NCBI GenBank assembly: GCA_016946835.1 | Contig: JACVTC010000002.1 | Coordinates: 1 to 64,000 of the forward strand | Direction: 5' to 3' | Origin: Neocallimastix lanati (nom. inval.) | Taxonomy: Eukaryota > Neocallimastigomycota > Neocallimastigomycetes > Neocallimastigales > Neocallimastigaceae | Length of the DNA stretch: 64,000 bases | Translations under genes and position numbers: made by a program | Shown here: positions 11,413-23,326 of the stretch, piece by piece | Position numbering within the stretch: position 1 is the first letter of the stretch | How the letters are laid out: each line of letters opens with the position of its first letter | Notes under the pieces: model-generated | The model's input: the letters and a program-made list of their open reading frames with translations, nothing else | What the model was told of the DNA's origin: nothing | The model's database searches: none

Positions 11413-12514
11413 TTTTATTTTCAGATTCACCACTTATATTTATATTATTAAAATTTTCTGGAGTATCATTTGTTAAAATACACATTAAATTATGATTTAT
11501 ATTATCAATTAGAGATATCTTTAAAGTTTTCCTATTGGGGGAAGGTGAATTAATAGTTCTGGCAATACAGGGATATGTATTGTTTTTCTTAACAAATAGA
11601 TTATCGTCTGGACCCAAATAGAGGTTATAATTTCTCTGAGCCTGCCTTCCCAGGATAATATCATAGCAGGGATCGTTGTCTTCAAGAATCCAGAACGAGG
11701 CGCGAATTTTTATATTGTTAAATTTAATAATTAAAATTACAGTTTTATTTGAAGAGATAATAGTATTACTGGCTAATTTAAAATAAACATTATTTGTATT
11801 TGTAATTTTGTATTTATTAGATATTTTATTATAAAAAGATTGATTTATCACATTAACATCTGAGCCAGTGTCGATAAGTACCTTTACGTCCAGATCGTCG
11901 ACTTTGGCTATAACAGAACTAATGTGAGAACTATTTATTGAATTTATGTGATTTGGTAATTCATTATTATTATTTGAATGTGAAAATTTATTATTGATTT
12001 CATTCGAAATAGAATTAGATAATGTTGCTATATCTTCATTGATGTGGAAATTTTCAATTTTATTTATTTCTCGAATATCATTAGGATTTAACTTTAAACC
12101 TTTGATACAGAGTCTTCGTAATGTAGGACTAACTGTAAATAACTGTGCAAATGAAATATTAGCATTTGCATCATTTAATGCGTCAAATAGATTGTATTCT
12201 TTACGATCCTTGAGCATAAGAGTTGTTCTTAAGAGATCTGAGAATTTATTTTTTTCTTTTTTAGGGATGATTTCTTCTTCTAAATCGTATTGAACATCTT
12301 CTTGCAGTCTGCGTTTATCTTTTTCTTTTCTAATAGACTTCTTGGCAGCTGTAATATTTTCATTTTCAATAATAGAGGGATCGATAATAGTTGGATACTT
12401 TAATATAGGTTTCCTTCCACGTTTCTTCTTTGGGATAGAAGGAGTATTCTGATTAGTATCAAGATCTTTTGTATTGTCTTGACTAGAATTGTGAAGTCCA
12501 TCAGTTGAATTCAT
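11408..12514 (-). pseudogene. Gypsy-2 aspartic protease region
   Basis: A 368-residue minus-strand reading frame; the same frame is open further upstream to about 12720, so Met at 12514 is probably internal. It has an acidic/basic disordered part with a KKKRGRKP nuclear-localisation-like motif, a conserved pre-protease segment (FAQLFTVSPTLRRL) and the retropepsin motif VLIDTGSDVNVI with the catalytic Asp intact. Frameshifts at about 12725 and 11410 cut it off from gag and RT. Protease would process the polyprotein. Confidence 0.85.
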
Positions 12515-12717
12515 CGATACTTTTCTTTTTATTCTATCGTGTAGGGTTTCTTCCTCGTCAGAAGATTCTTCTAGACTAGAGTCTTCAGATAATTTTCTTT
12601 TAATAAATAAATGATTTTCATAGTCATTACCTGAAGAGATATCAAAAGACGAATCATCCTTATTATTTTGATCTTCAATTTTATTAAATTTTAGGGAAGA
12701 TTGAGAACTTCCCTTGC

Positions 12718-13577
12718 TTAATTTAAATGATTTTCCGTATATTTCGATAAAATATTTTTATTTTCTTCTGCAATTTCATTTGTGCAAAAACGGGAGTAAT
12801 GACCAATTTGATTGCAACGATGGCAAACATGGAGTTTCATGTTAGCAAAGTCTTTTGTTAATTTTTCTATATCGGAAGAATACAAGTCAGTTTTTTGTTT
12901 ATTTTCAACATTTTTAATTTGATATTGGGGTCTGATATTATATCCATTTTTCTTATTCGTGTAATTATTTTGTTTATGCTGTTTTGAAGAGTAGTTATAG
13001 AAGACCTTAGAAGATGAGTTTCCTTTTATAACATATTGGGCATCGTAACGAGAAAATTCTTTATAAGTCTTTTCAGTGTATTCTATAGCTTCTTCTAATT
13101 TTGAGAGACGTTTCATTATTAAGTATTCGTGGATTCTTCTTCCTTCTAAGCCTTTAATATAATAAAAGAGGAGTCTTTGTTCAGTAGGCTTCATATTATC
13201 ATCAATTTCGTCTAAAAGATCACTAAATTCTTCATTATACTCTTTGATTGATTTATTTCCTATTTTAATAGATTCAAGCTTACTTAGAGATTATCAAACC
13301 CATAATGGTTTTTAATATGATTAATAAAATCTTCTACAGATTTCTTTTTAAATTTATTTAGGGTAGATAAACAATAAGAGAAATATTCTTTATCTACGGC
13401 TTTAATAACGATTAATTTCTGTTCTTTCTCCGTTAGTTGAAAGGATTCAATAGCAGCGGTAACGGCATTCTTCCATTTGGAAAAGTATTTAGTATTTTTA
13501 TTTAAAGGTGTAATGTTTTTAACAAACTTGCAGGCCGTGATGAAATCAGTTGTAGTTTTATCATTCTTATCACCCAT
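12718..13577 (-). pseudogene. Gypsy-2 gag, frameshifted
   Basis: It starts at Met 13577 (MGDKNDKTTTDF) about 90 bases inside the LTR. The first frame ends at 13284 and Gag continues in another frame (KLESIKIGNKSIKEYNEEF, then MKPTEQRLLFYYIKGL from 13194) to 12718. A zinc knuckle CHRCNQIGHYSRFC (C-X2-C-X4-H-X4-C) marks the nucleocapsid end. One short indel near 13285 explains the frame change. Confidence 0.88.
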
Positions 13578-13644
13578 TTGACAGTAATGTAAGGAGAAAA
13601 TTTTCTTAAAGTTGAGTTTTTAAAGTAACTACCAGGGGGCGGGA

Positions 13645-13662
13645 AAGACCGACTCTCCACCA
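13645..13662 (-). promoter_or_regulatory. Gypsy-2 primer-binding site
   Basis: Two bases inside the 5' LTR, the minus strand reads TGGTGGAGAGTCGGTC, beginning with TGG as expected for tRNA priming. The G/C content is well above the surroundings. The priming tRNA was not identified. Confidence 0.6.
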
Positions 13663-13664
13663 AT

Positions 13665-14138
13665 TGTTAAAAGATTTAATATTATAGAATATTTTGAATA
13701 TTACTATTAAAATATGAACTTGTAACTTAAACTTAAAGTTATATGAAGTTAATAACACTCAATTATAAATAAATAAATAATATTTATTTATAAGATTAAT
13801 TTTATTTATTTTATTAATATTATTTTTCTTTTTTTAACGAGTTAAAGAACTGTCCTTTTTTTATGTTAAATTTATTTTCTTTTATACTTTTTCTCATATA
13901 TTTTTAGAAGTAAATTTTTTAACTATTTTTAGTTTTAATTTCTCTTTTAGTTAATTTATTACTTAAATTACATTTATTTTTCTTAAAATAAATATTTTCA
14001 CATATTATTAATATATTTTTAATTTAATAAATTATATAATTTAGTATTTTAAATTATTACAATTATTCTTAAAATAATTATTTTCATATATTATTAATAT
14101 ATATATATTTTTATATCATTTATAATAATTTCTTTTCA
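13665..14138 (-). repeat. Gypsy-2 LTR (5' LTR in element sense)
   Basis: 474 bases, same ends as the copy at 8209-8682 and nearly identical to it. It is followed by the target duplication GATGT (14139-14143). Confidence 0.95.
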
Positions 14139-15479
14139 GATGTGATTATCCCAATCACATTTTAAATTAAAAATTTTTCTTGTGTAATTCAAAAATGTAA
14201 ATTATTCTTTGATTTATAAAATAATAAGCAAAGTAAATAAATCATATGAACTAAATTTTTGAATTATATTCTTTAAGCCACAAGATAAATTTTTAATGTA
14301 ATAAATTTTTTAAAATTTAATTCTGAGAAAATTATTGTTGTAAAATAATTTAAATGAATTAAAGTTTAAAACAAAATAAATTAATTTATTTTGTGAAAAT
14401 TAAGTTTCAAAATTTAATCATGACTCTTTTAACATTGTTTTTAAATCGAAAATAAATAAAGACTTTACTTATAATATTAAAATAATAAATAGATAATAAA
14501 TGTACTTAATTTTAATTATTTAGTATTTAGTTTAATTAATAATTATATTTTTCTAAATTTAGCTATAGTTTATAAATTTATTATTTAATAAAATTCATTA
14601 GGATAGTTTTATATTAAAATATATGTAATTTAAATAAAATAATATATTATCAATGTATTTAGGAAAAGTATAAATAGAAGATACTTTTCACATTTTTTCT
14701 CGATGTAATTGTTATTTTTAACAAACAACTATTAAATATTAATAAAATATATTTTTAATAAAAAATATTTTTTTTAAATAAAATTTTATTGTATTCTTTT
14801 GTTATTGTAATCTATTTTAGTATTTTCTTTTACAGTAAATTAATAAATAATAAAAATTATTAATTAAAAAATCTTTTGTTTATAAATAAATAGTTTTATA
14901 TATATTATTAAATAACATCATATATTAATAATGTAATAAGAAAAAATATAAATACATGTAATTTTTCTTAATTAAATCGATGTATTAGTTATTAACTATT
15001 TTACAGTTAATAACATAAAAGAAATTTATAATTAGTAAAAGGAATTTAATAATAAAAGAATTTACTTTTTTGTTTAAATTGTAAAGTGTTTTTTATTGTT
15101 ATAATCTGTTTTAATTGACGGATTCATTACACTACCAAAACACTATACTGGTCGTACTAATTACTGTTACTATTATAATTTGTTTTCTATTGGCCTTATC
15201 TTTATGAAATAAAAATGTTTATTATAAATATAAATATTTACTATCATTAACTAATAATGTAGTATGTTAAGTAAGTTAATTATTTTTATTCTGGTTCGAT
15301 TTCCCAGCTCTTACTTCATATTTGACTACAATAATCTCTTAAATATAACTAACTATATAAATAAGAAATAATATATTTACTTAATTATGTGTAATTTCTC
15401 CGAATCTAACTAAAACAATACTATACTGAATTGTTCATTATTATTTGTATTTTCTTTTTCATTTAAATCAATGAATTAT
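14139..15479. other. AT-rich DNA with palindrome arm and LTR-like debris
   Basis: No gene seen. 14139-14179 is the exact inverse complement of 8127-8167. A second inverted repeat joins 14166-14184 to 14279-14297 (18 of 19 bases). Two diverged direct copies of an LTR-like stretch (about 14640-14830 and 14930-15125) each hold a TATA-like AAxxTATAAATA, a TCGATGTA motif and a GTTATxxTCTxTTTTA tail. TGGTCGTACTAA at 15149 could be a primer site after them. Boundaries could not be fixed. Confidence 0.5.
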
Positions 15480-15559
15480 TTAATTGGTCATAACTGCCTT
15501 TTTCCCCCTCAATTGAATAATTCGAAGGAAAAATAGAATTAATATATTATTCTGATAGA

Positions 15560-16190
15560 AAGGTAGTATTAATAATTCTTGGAATATTTTCCAAGAAATA
15601 AACGTCTCTAGCTGATACAATACAGTTAGAAGATAAATCTAAAATACGCTAACCAGTAAAGTCCGAAGCATAACCAAGAAAAATTCCAGGTTTAGAATTA
15701 TTTTTAAATTTATTCTTTTTATGATTATTATAGAAATATTCTCTGAAACCAAAAACACGTAGGTGTGAAATATCAATAGGTTTGTTGAAGAAAACTTCAT
15801 CTGGGATTTTTGAATTATTATCTTGATGAGGATTAGGGTTATATAAACGACATACACATTGAATAGCAGAATCCCAAAAATTAAGAGGTAATTTGGCAGA
15901 ATTAAGTAGCGTGGTTGCACAATTATTATGAATTTGATTAATTCGTTCTGAACGACCATTTTATTGTGGATAGTCAGGAGTTGTATGAATTAATTTTATA
16001 CCATTTTCGGAAAGATACTTGTTGAAATTTTCATTTGTGTATTCGGTTCCGTTGTCGGTTTTTAAAGTTTTAATTGAAAATTCAGTAGTATTATTCATTA
16101 ATTTGTGAAATTTAATAAATGCGTTATAAACATCAGATTTATTTTTTAAAAGGTAAATCCAGCATTTTCTACTATAGTCATCCATAAAAG
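15560..16190 (-). pseudogene. Copia fragment: integrase core and C-terminus
   Basis: MDDYSRKCWIYLLKNKSDV and LKTDNGTEYTNENF hold the second part of the catalytic core. An in-frame TAA (about 15961-15963) replaces Gln in the PQQNGR motif, after which NGRSERINQ (catalytic Glu) and CRLYNPNPHQ, KPGIFLGYASDF follow in the same frame. A second stop interrupts G-[stop]-RILDLSSN near 15650. A frameshift near 16200 separates it from the first catalytic Asp. Confidence 0.88.
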
Positions 16191-17405
16191 TTACGTAGTA
16201 ATTGAAATCGTTATAGGATGTTTTAATTTACCAACTACATCGGAGTGTACAAGTTGTAGTGGTTGTGTGGTACTGTTTTCAATTGCATAAAATGGTTTTC
16301 TTCTCATTTTGCTGATTTTACATTGAGTGCAGTCCTTTTTGTTATGGATATACGTGCGATTTAAAAAAAATTTTTCAATATCTTTATTATTGTTGAAGTG
16401 ACCTAAACGTGCATGCCAAAGATCATTATCGAAATTGCTAATATCAATATTTAAAGATTTATATATTTTAAAGGGAGTAGTGTATAATGAGAAGAGATTT
16501 TCTTTGTCTGCATAAATTTTCGCAACTGGTTTATTGTTTTTGAATAATTGAAGTCTATCGTTATTTAAATATTCTTCAAAATCGATAATAATGGTAAAAT
16601 TATTTCTGACAAGATAATGTGTTAAAATTAAATTATTTTTGATGTTTGGTGCGTAGTGGACTTTTGAGAGTGTGAAATCGAAATTTTTAATAGCGCCATT
16701 ATATGTTCGTACTTTTACAATTTTGTCAGATTTTCCTTCAGGATAGGTGATAAATTTATTGTTGACAATTTTGGTGTCATCTGGGTCCTTTTCTTTTTTT
16801 GTTAAATTTAATGAGGTACCGCTGTCAATAATCCATTTTGTTGGTTCTTTCTTTTGATTAAATATAGGTATATTGTTGAAAACAGCGTTAACATTAATAT
16901 TTCCTGAAAATCCAATGAAAATTTCATCTACGCTAAGTTCAGCAGAATCTTCTAAATCAGTAGTATTTTTAATTCCTTCTATATTATTGGAAGGATAATT
17001 TTTGTTTTTTGAATTGTTTCTTGATGGTGTTGCTTCTTTCTTGGTGTCTGATGTTTCCATTTGAAGGATTTTTATTAATTCTTTTATCTTTTTTTTTTTT
17101 CTTCTAGGATTTAAAAAAGATTCATCGGTAGTGTGTCCGTGTCTATGGTAAATGTGACAATATTTTTCATTATCAGAATCATTGTTAAATTTATAATAAT
17201 TTACCATTTCTAACTTTATTAACCGAAAGTTCTTGTGTAGTTTCGTTGCTATAGTCAATTTTCTTTATGTGTTTGTATTTTTTAATAAAAACACTAGTCA
17301 AGGCTATCCGTTCTTTTAATTCTTCAAAGGTTTTAAATTCGACTAAAAGTACTAGAGGAACTTCAAATTTAACAATTTCTTCAGCTGAAGGGTTATTTAA
17401 AATTA
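16191..17405 (-). pseudogene. Copia fragment: gag end, protease, integrase N-terminus
   Basis: The minus-strand frame from 17258 reads a damaged zinc knuckle (CHIYHRHGHTTDES: two of three Cys lost compared with CQYCHKNGHTTDKC of Copia-1), the Copia protease motif WIIDSGTSLNL with Asp intact, and the integrase zinc module LWHARLGH...CTQCKISK, then HSDVVGKL (first catalytic Asp). Upstream of 17258 a gag-like stretch (FKTFEELKERIALT) is in another frame. Confidence 0.85.
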
Positions 17406-18084
17406 ATAAAAATTACTAATCAATAAGTATTTCTTAAACTATTCATCATTCAATTTAAAAATCAAAAATTACGGAAATAATTATTTTATTATTTTTTTTT
17501 CCTAACAAAAAATTTTTATAAATTAAAATCAAAACCAATATTTAAATCTTTGAAATATTTCATTATAGTGTTTAAGATTAATGTATTTTCCAATAAATTT
17601 ATAATATTTTTATAGAAATTTTTAATTGCTAGAATTCATAATTTTTAAAATACATAAGTAAAAAGTATTTTTTTATTATTATTTATAGAGCTCTATTAAT
17701 AAGTTCTATACAGTTAAATGATAATTATTATTAATAAATATCATTATTTAATATTTATTTTTATAGAATATTAATCTAATAAACAAAAGGTACAAAGATT
17801 ATTTTTTTAAAATAAATTTTATTTTTTTTTATTTCACAATACAGTATTTATAGTATAATACATCATTTTAAATTTTTACATAATAATAAAAAAATAATAA
17901 TCCATAAATTATTATATACATTTAACTTTTGAAATAAAATAAAAAAATAAAATAATTTTATCAATAATATATTTAGAAAAAAGAAAATATTTTTTTTAAA
18001 AAAAAATTATAAAAATATCATTATAGTGAATTAATATTTTTATCTATATAATAATAATAATTTAATTCTATAATAGTCTATTGC
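17406..18084. other. AT-rich 3' flank of pectate lyase copy 1
   Basis: No gene. From about 17820 the sequence is shared with the downstream flanks of the other copies (for example 22990-23330), so it belongs to the duplicated unit. Confidence 0.6.
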
Positions 18085-19482
18085 TTATTGTGGACCAGCA
18101 CTTTTAACAACAGAATTGTAAACATTATTAACATTTTCAGCTGAATATTGATATGGAACTGAAGTAAGTCCATCAATTCGAGTAATAGAATTGCTATTGG
18201 CTGTGGATCCGAAGTCATTATTACGTTGAATAACCGATCCTTCTTGTTTAGAATCAAGATTAGTGGAAATTGGTTTGTTAGCATTACGGAAAACGTTACC
18301 TTCTACTAAAGCTTTAGCTCCCATACGAATATTAACTGAGGAAGCTTCTATATTTTCATAAACATTATTAAAGACATGACCAGTACCAAAACGAAGAGAT
18401 GGAAGACGAGAACCAACATTCTTGAAGTAATTATGATGATAGGTAATATGTAATTTACCAGTATCTTCACCAGCATTACTATCACTATGACCAATTAAAG
18501 AAGCCTTGTAATGATCATGAACATAATTCCAAGAAATAGTAATGTAATCGGAAGCATGAGTGAAATCAATTAAACCATCATAATAATCTTTACCATGATT
18601 TCTATCATTGAAGAATTCACAATGGTCAACCCAAATATTTGTAGATTTTTGAGCATTAATACAATCTTTATTAGAACCTAAACAATAACTGAATTTAAGA
18701 TTTTGAATAATGATATTTTTAGCATTCTTAATCTTGAGACCAGCACCGGTAATACCTGAATTCTTATTAGCACCAATAAGAGAAGTGTTAGAATTGACAG
18801 TAACATCAGCATTAAGTTTAATAATACCATTAACTTTAATGATCTTAGCATTATTTCCTTTAAGAGCAGTTTCTAATTGAGATTGATTTGAAACAGTAAT
18901 AGTTTGACCACCACTACCACCATTAGTACCACCATTCATTGAAGCATAACCAATGACTCCTGAAGAAGCAGAAGCGTTAGATGTAGTATATTGAACATTT
19001 GGAGCATAATTATTATTTTGAGGAATAGAAGCATTATTGGTAGGAGCTTTATTATTATTGCTAGCGTTATTCACATTTGAATTATTCACATTTGAATTAT
19101 TCACATTTGAATTATTAGCATTGGAAGAAGGAGAAACTTCATTTGAAGGAACACATTGAGAATACCATTGATTCATGGGTTTACAAGCATAGCCAGAAGA
19201 ACAACAAGTTACACCATTCCAAGTAGAACTAATTAAAAAAATTTAAAAAAATATATATATATATAAATATATAAAAAAAGAAAATTTTTATATTTCATAA
19301 ATAACATGATTTATCTTCAAATTAAATATTATTTTTAAATTTATATAAAATTTTTCAAAATAATAATAAATAATTAAATAATTAAATAAATACCCTCCAC
19401 ATTGACCAAATGGAGATGCACAATTAGCAGCAAAAACGGAAGCGATATTAAATAAAGAAGTTAAAATAATAAATGATTTCAT
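18085..19482 (-). CDS. CBM1-pectate lyase (PL1), copy 1
   Basis: Secreted polygalacturonate-cleaving lyase with a cellulose-binding module. Exon 1 is 19482-19394 (89 nt) and exon 2 is 19228-18085, with a 165-nt GT...AG intron in phase 2; spliced protein 410 aa. Domains: signal peptide 1-19 (MKSFIILTSLFNIASVFAA), CBM1 21-55 with six Cys and aromatic residues F25, W51, Y52, Asn/Ser linker 56-135 with three SNVNN repeats, PL1 parallel beta-helix 137-410. PL1 motifs: WVDH (D231), DGLID (D247, D251; Ca2+ ligands by family analogy), K271 and R304-L-P-S-L-R309 (catalytic region by analogy). No dockerin. Unspliced reading would stop 35 codons into the intron. Exon 2 protein is identical to copy 2. 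Confidence 0.95.
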
Positions 19483-22400
19483 TTTTAATAATTATAAAAG
19501 ATAAATGATTTATTAATAAAATACAATATAATTATTTTATATATATAATTTTTTATAATAAATTATTTTAAATATATATATATATATTTTTTATTTATTT
19601 AATAAATATAAAATATATTATTATTTACAAAACAAAAAAAAAAAATAAAGAAAATCTACAGTATTTATAAAAAAATTTTTTCTATAAAAATTAAAAAATA
19701 ATATTAAATTAACATTAAAAAAAGTATTATTATTTATTTATAATATGAACATTTTTATTAAAAATTATTTAAATTCAATATAAATATTATATATAATGTT
19801 TTAGTATATTAATTGGAGGGAAAATTTTTAAAGTATAATAATTAAAATTAAATAAGTAATTATATAATAAATTAAAAATTTTATTAATAAATTTTAATAA
19901 ATATCTTTATTTATATATTTATTATTATTTTTTTAAATTATGAAATTATTTAATCTTTCATAAATAGATATTCTTTTTAAATTTTTTTAAACCAGCAGGA
20001 TATTTTTTATATTTTTAAATAATTATAAAGTATTGTTATTTAAATTAAATAATATAAATAAAAATTAAGCACTTATACATATTATTATTTAAGTTTACAT
20101 TTTCTTTAATTAAATATTATATTAAAGATTTGTTTCATGTTACTATTCTTATTAGTTATAAATAATATTTATGCTTATTATCATTATAAAGTTTTCATGA
20201 TTATTGAATTAATATTAATAAATATCTTTTCTATTAATTTATTTATTAAAAAATATTAAATATGGGAATACTTCATTATATATATATTTATATAAATATA
20301 TATATATTTTTATTAATATTATTTAATATTAAATTAATAAATATAAATTCATATTTTATAATTTTATTTCAAATTTTTAAACTCTATAATGTTATAATAA
20401 CGGCCAAATGAAAAAAAACAATATCTCTATTTTTTTTTACTCTTTGTTTTAAATAATAATTATAATTTCAAAAATAATTATAATAATAATAATTTTAACC
20501 TTAATAATACTAATAATAAAATTATTATTAATATATTATCATAATGAACCTCTAAAAAAAAAAAAAAAATACAATTTTTAAAAATTTAAATATTAATTTT
20601 AAAAATTAATGATTATTATTTTTTTTTCTTTTTGCTTTATTATATTTCAGTATTTTTTATTTAAAAAAATTTTTTTTAAAATAATTTAATAGTATTAGTA
20701 TTAAAATCAATTCCTTCTTTTTTTTTTATTATTTATAATTTTTAATTTGTTTTAATTTAAATAATATAAATTTTTATCTCTACTAAATATTTTGTTCTTT
20801 TGTATTTTATTCTTTTTAATTTTATATTAATTTTATTATATATAATATTTGCTTTCTTTTCTTAGTATAAATATAAATCACAACATAATAATAATTTATT
20901 AAATATTATATGAAGTAAATACAATAAAGTTTTTAGATATAAAAAAATTTATTATAAATTTATGAAAGTTATATGATAGATTATAGTTTTAATTTTAAAA
21001 AATTATTCTATAATAAAAATTAACATGTAGAATTGTTATAAATTATGCATTTCTTTGAAATTTTTTAAATATTAAATATAGTTTTAAAGTTTCGGTTTCA
21101 TGTTGTAATTCTTTTTAATTAAAAAATTTTTTTTTATTTATTTTCATTATATGTATTTTCCCCGTTGTTAATTAGTTAATTCCATATTTATAAATATATT
21201 AAATATAGTTTTATTATTATTATTATTATTATTATTATAATTATTATTATTATTATTAAATAATATTAAATATGAGAATGTCATTTTTTTATTTACTATT
21301 ATATTCATTATTTAGTTTGAACTTAATATATATAATAAATAATAATTTTTAATAAATATAAGGTTTAGAATTATACATATAAAAATATTTATTTATAAAT
21401 TTAATTATATATATTTATATATTTTTAAAAGGATTAAGTTTTATCATATTTTTAATATAAATATAACAAATTAAAAAAAAAAAAAAAATAAATAAATAAA
21501 ATAAATAAAAAAATAAATAAAAAATTAATAAATATAAATATTTATATTTTTATAAATATTAGTTAAAAAAATTTTACACAGATTATTTAAAAAATAAAGG
21601 TAACAAATAAAGAATTAAAATAGAAATATAAATATTAAATATTATTACTTGTAAATATTTACATTTATTAAATATAATAAAGATATAATAATCAAAATTT
21701 ATTCTATTTTATTTATTTTTGTTTCAATATTCTAATTTTATAATATAATATTGAAATAGTTTCTAAGTTCTTACACAAATTCTTTTTCTGTTTTTTATTT
21801 TTTTTCAGCTATTTTGAAAATATATTTTTGGAGAAAATATTTACTAAATAATTTAAAAAAATTTTTTTTTATGAAATATTTTAATAATTAAATAATAATA
21901 TTTAAATTTATAATTATTATACTATTTGATTTTTCGTATTAAAAATATATATATATATATTTTGATACATTTTTATTTCATTATTAAAATGTTAATTATA
22001 TATAGCATATATATTTTTTATTTATAAAATATATGAATATCAAGTATATATTTTTAATATGATATTATTTCATGTAAATTTTTCATATAATAGAATAAAA
22101 GGATAACTAAAAAAAGAATGTTTTTTATTAATTTTTTGTTTGAAAATAGTCTAATAATTAAATAATAGTTATATTAAAATAATTTTTATTATGAAAATTG
22201 TAATATTTTTTTTAATCCATAAATAATTCTTTTCAGGGATTATTAAAAATTTTATAATACTGTTTGAATTTCTTTTAACTTCTTAAATATTTATTTTTTT
22301 TTAATTATTCTTTTTCAAAAAGATATAGAGAATATAAATATATATATATATTTCATTATAAATAATTCAAATAGAATATTTTACATATTTTTATTTATAT

Positions 22401-23326
22401 GTTATCCTAATTCATTAATCTTTCAATGTTCTCAAAATATATTTCCTAAAATTTTCATTGAGTATAAGGTTTTTTTTTAATTTCATATATGTATAAAATA
22501 TTTTTATCGATATATAAATCTTTTAAATTAAATAAAGATTATTTGATACGAACAACATGAATTATTAATTATAATAATAATATTTTTAATATAAAGCATT
22601 AATATTAGTAATTAACACTTTTTTATTTTTATTTTTTATTAAAAAAGCAACATAATGAATTAATATAACCTAATGACATTAAATTAGTATTTATAATTAT
22701 TTAGTCTATTTTATATTTAATACTATTTTTAAAATATTTTGTATGGTAAGAAAATACATTTTAATTAAAAAATAATTATAACACTTTTATAATATTTTGA
22801 AAAATATGTAAAATTTTAAGTAATTCTTAAAATATTAAGTTTATACAAATAAAATAAATTAATAGTAAATAATTATTATTCCTTTTTAATAATTCATTTT
22901 AATGAAATATTAATTTAAAAAAAATATTTAATTCATTTTTAATAATTTATTCAATGAAGTATTAAATTTTTAAAAAAATTTTTTTTAATAATCTTTTATT
23001 TATTTCATTTCAATATACATTATTTATAGTATAATACTTTATTTTAAATTTTTACATAATAATAAAAATATAATAATCCATAAATTATTATATATACGTA
23101 ACTTTTGAAATAAAATAAAAAAATAAAATATTAAATTTTATTTTTTTATTTTATTTCAAAATTTTATTTATAATATATTTAAAAATAAAAGAAAATATTT
23201 TTTTAAAAATAAAAATATATAAAAATATCATTATATTGAATTATTATTTTTATTCCTATATATATATATTTTAATTTATAAAAAGAATCTAAATTATTAT
23301 AATTTAAATTTATAATAATTAACTTC
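19483..23326. other. Spacer between copies 1 and 2
   Basis: AT-rich, no gene. It contains the conserved upstream block of copy 1 (19483-20100), a (TTA)n run near 21211-21257, poly-A near 21474, and the 3' flank of copy 2. Much of it is shared with the other array spacers, including the stretch that is split by Copia-1 elsewhere (here about 21900-21965). Confidence 0.7.
19814..19830 (-). promoter_or_regulatory. Conserved upstream motif 1, copy 1
   Basis: TGGAGGGAAAATTTTTA, 332 bases upstream of the start codon. The G-rich core is conserved before all eight genes in otherwise variable A/T sequence. Function is inferred only from conservation. Confidence 0.5.

Larger units (their letters stand above)
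8209..14138 (-). mobile_element. Gypsy-2: Ty3/Gypsy retrotransposon with intact ends
   Basis: Two 474-bp direct LTRs (8209-8682, 13665-14138) are flanked by a perfect 5-bp target duplication GATGT (8204-8208 and 14139-14143). Minus-strand order is gag, protease, RT, RNase H, integrase. The LTRs differ by about one substitution and two compensating 1-base indels, so insertion is recent, yet the coding frame has several frameshifts and three stop codons. It is a different family from Gypsy-1: LTRs are unrelated and the proteins only moderately similar. Confidence 0.96.
15480..17405 (-). mobile_element. Truncated Ty1/Copia fragment
   Basis: The minus-strand coding match starts in late gag (about 17405) and runs through the zinc-knuckle region, protease and integrase, then ends shortly after the integrase at the same SIEGE/QIEGE-like point where Copia-1 continues into its RT region. 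RT, RNase H and clear LTRs are missing. It is related to but distinct from Copia-1. Confidence 0.88.

Noticed and set aside
14336-14834. Possible LTR with TGTTGTAAAA...TTTTACA ends
   Set aside because: No target duplication and no second copy with the same boundaries; ends of this kind arise easily in AT-rich DNA.
15639-15959. Minus-strand 106-codon frame in the Copia fragment
   Set aside because: The family motifs (NGRSERINQ, KPGIFLGYASDF) are in a different frame that contains two stops; the open frame is a shadow.
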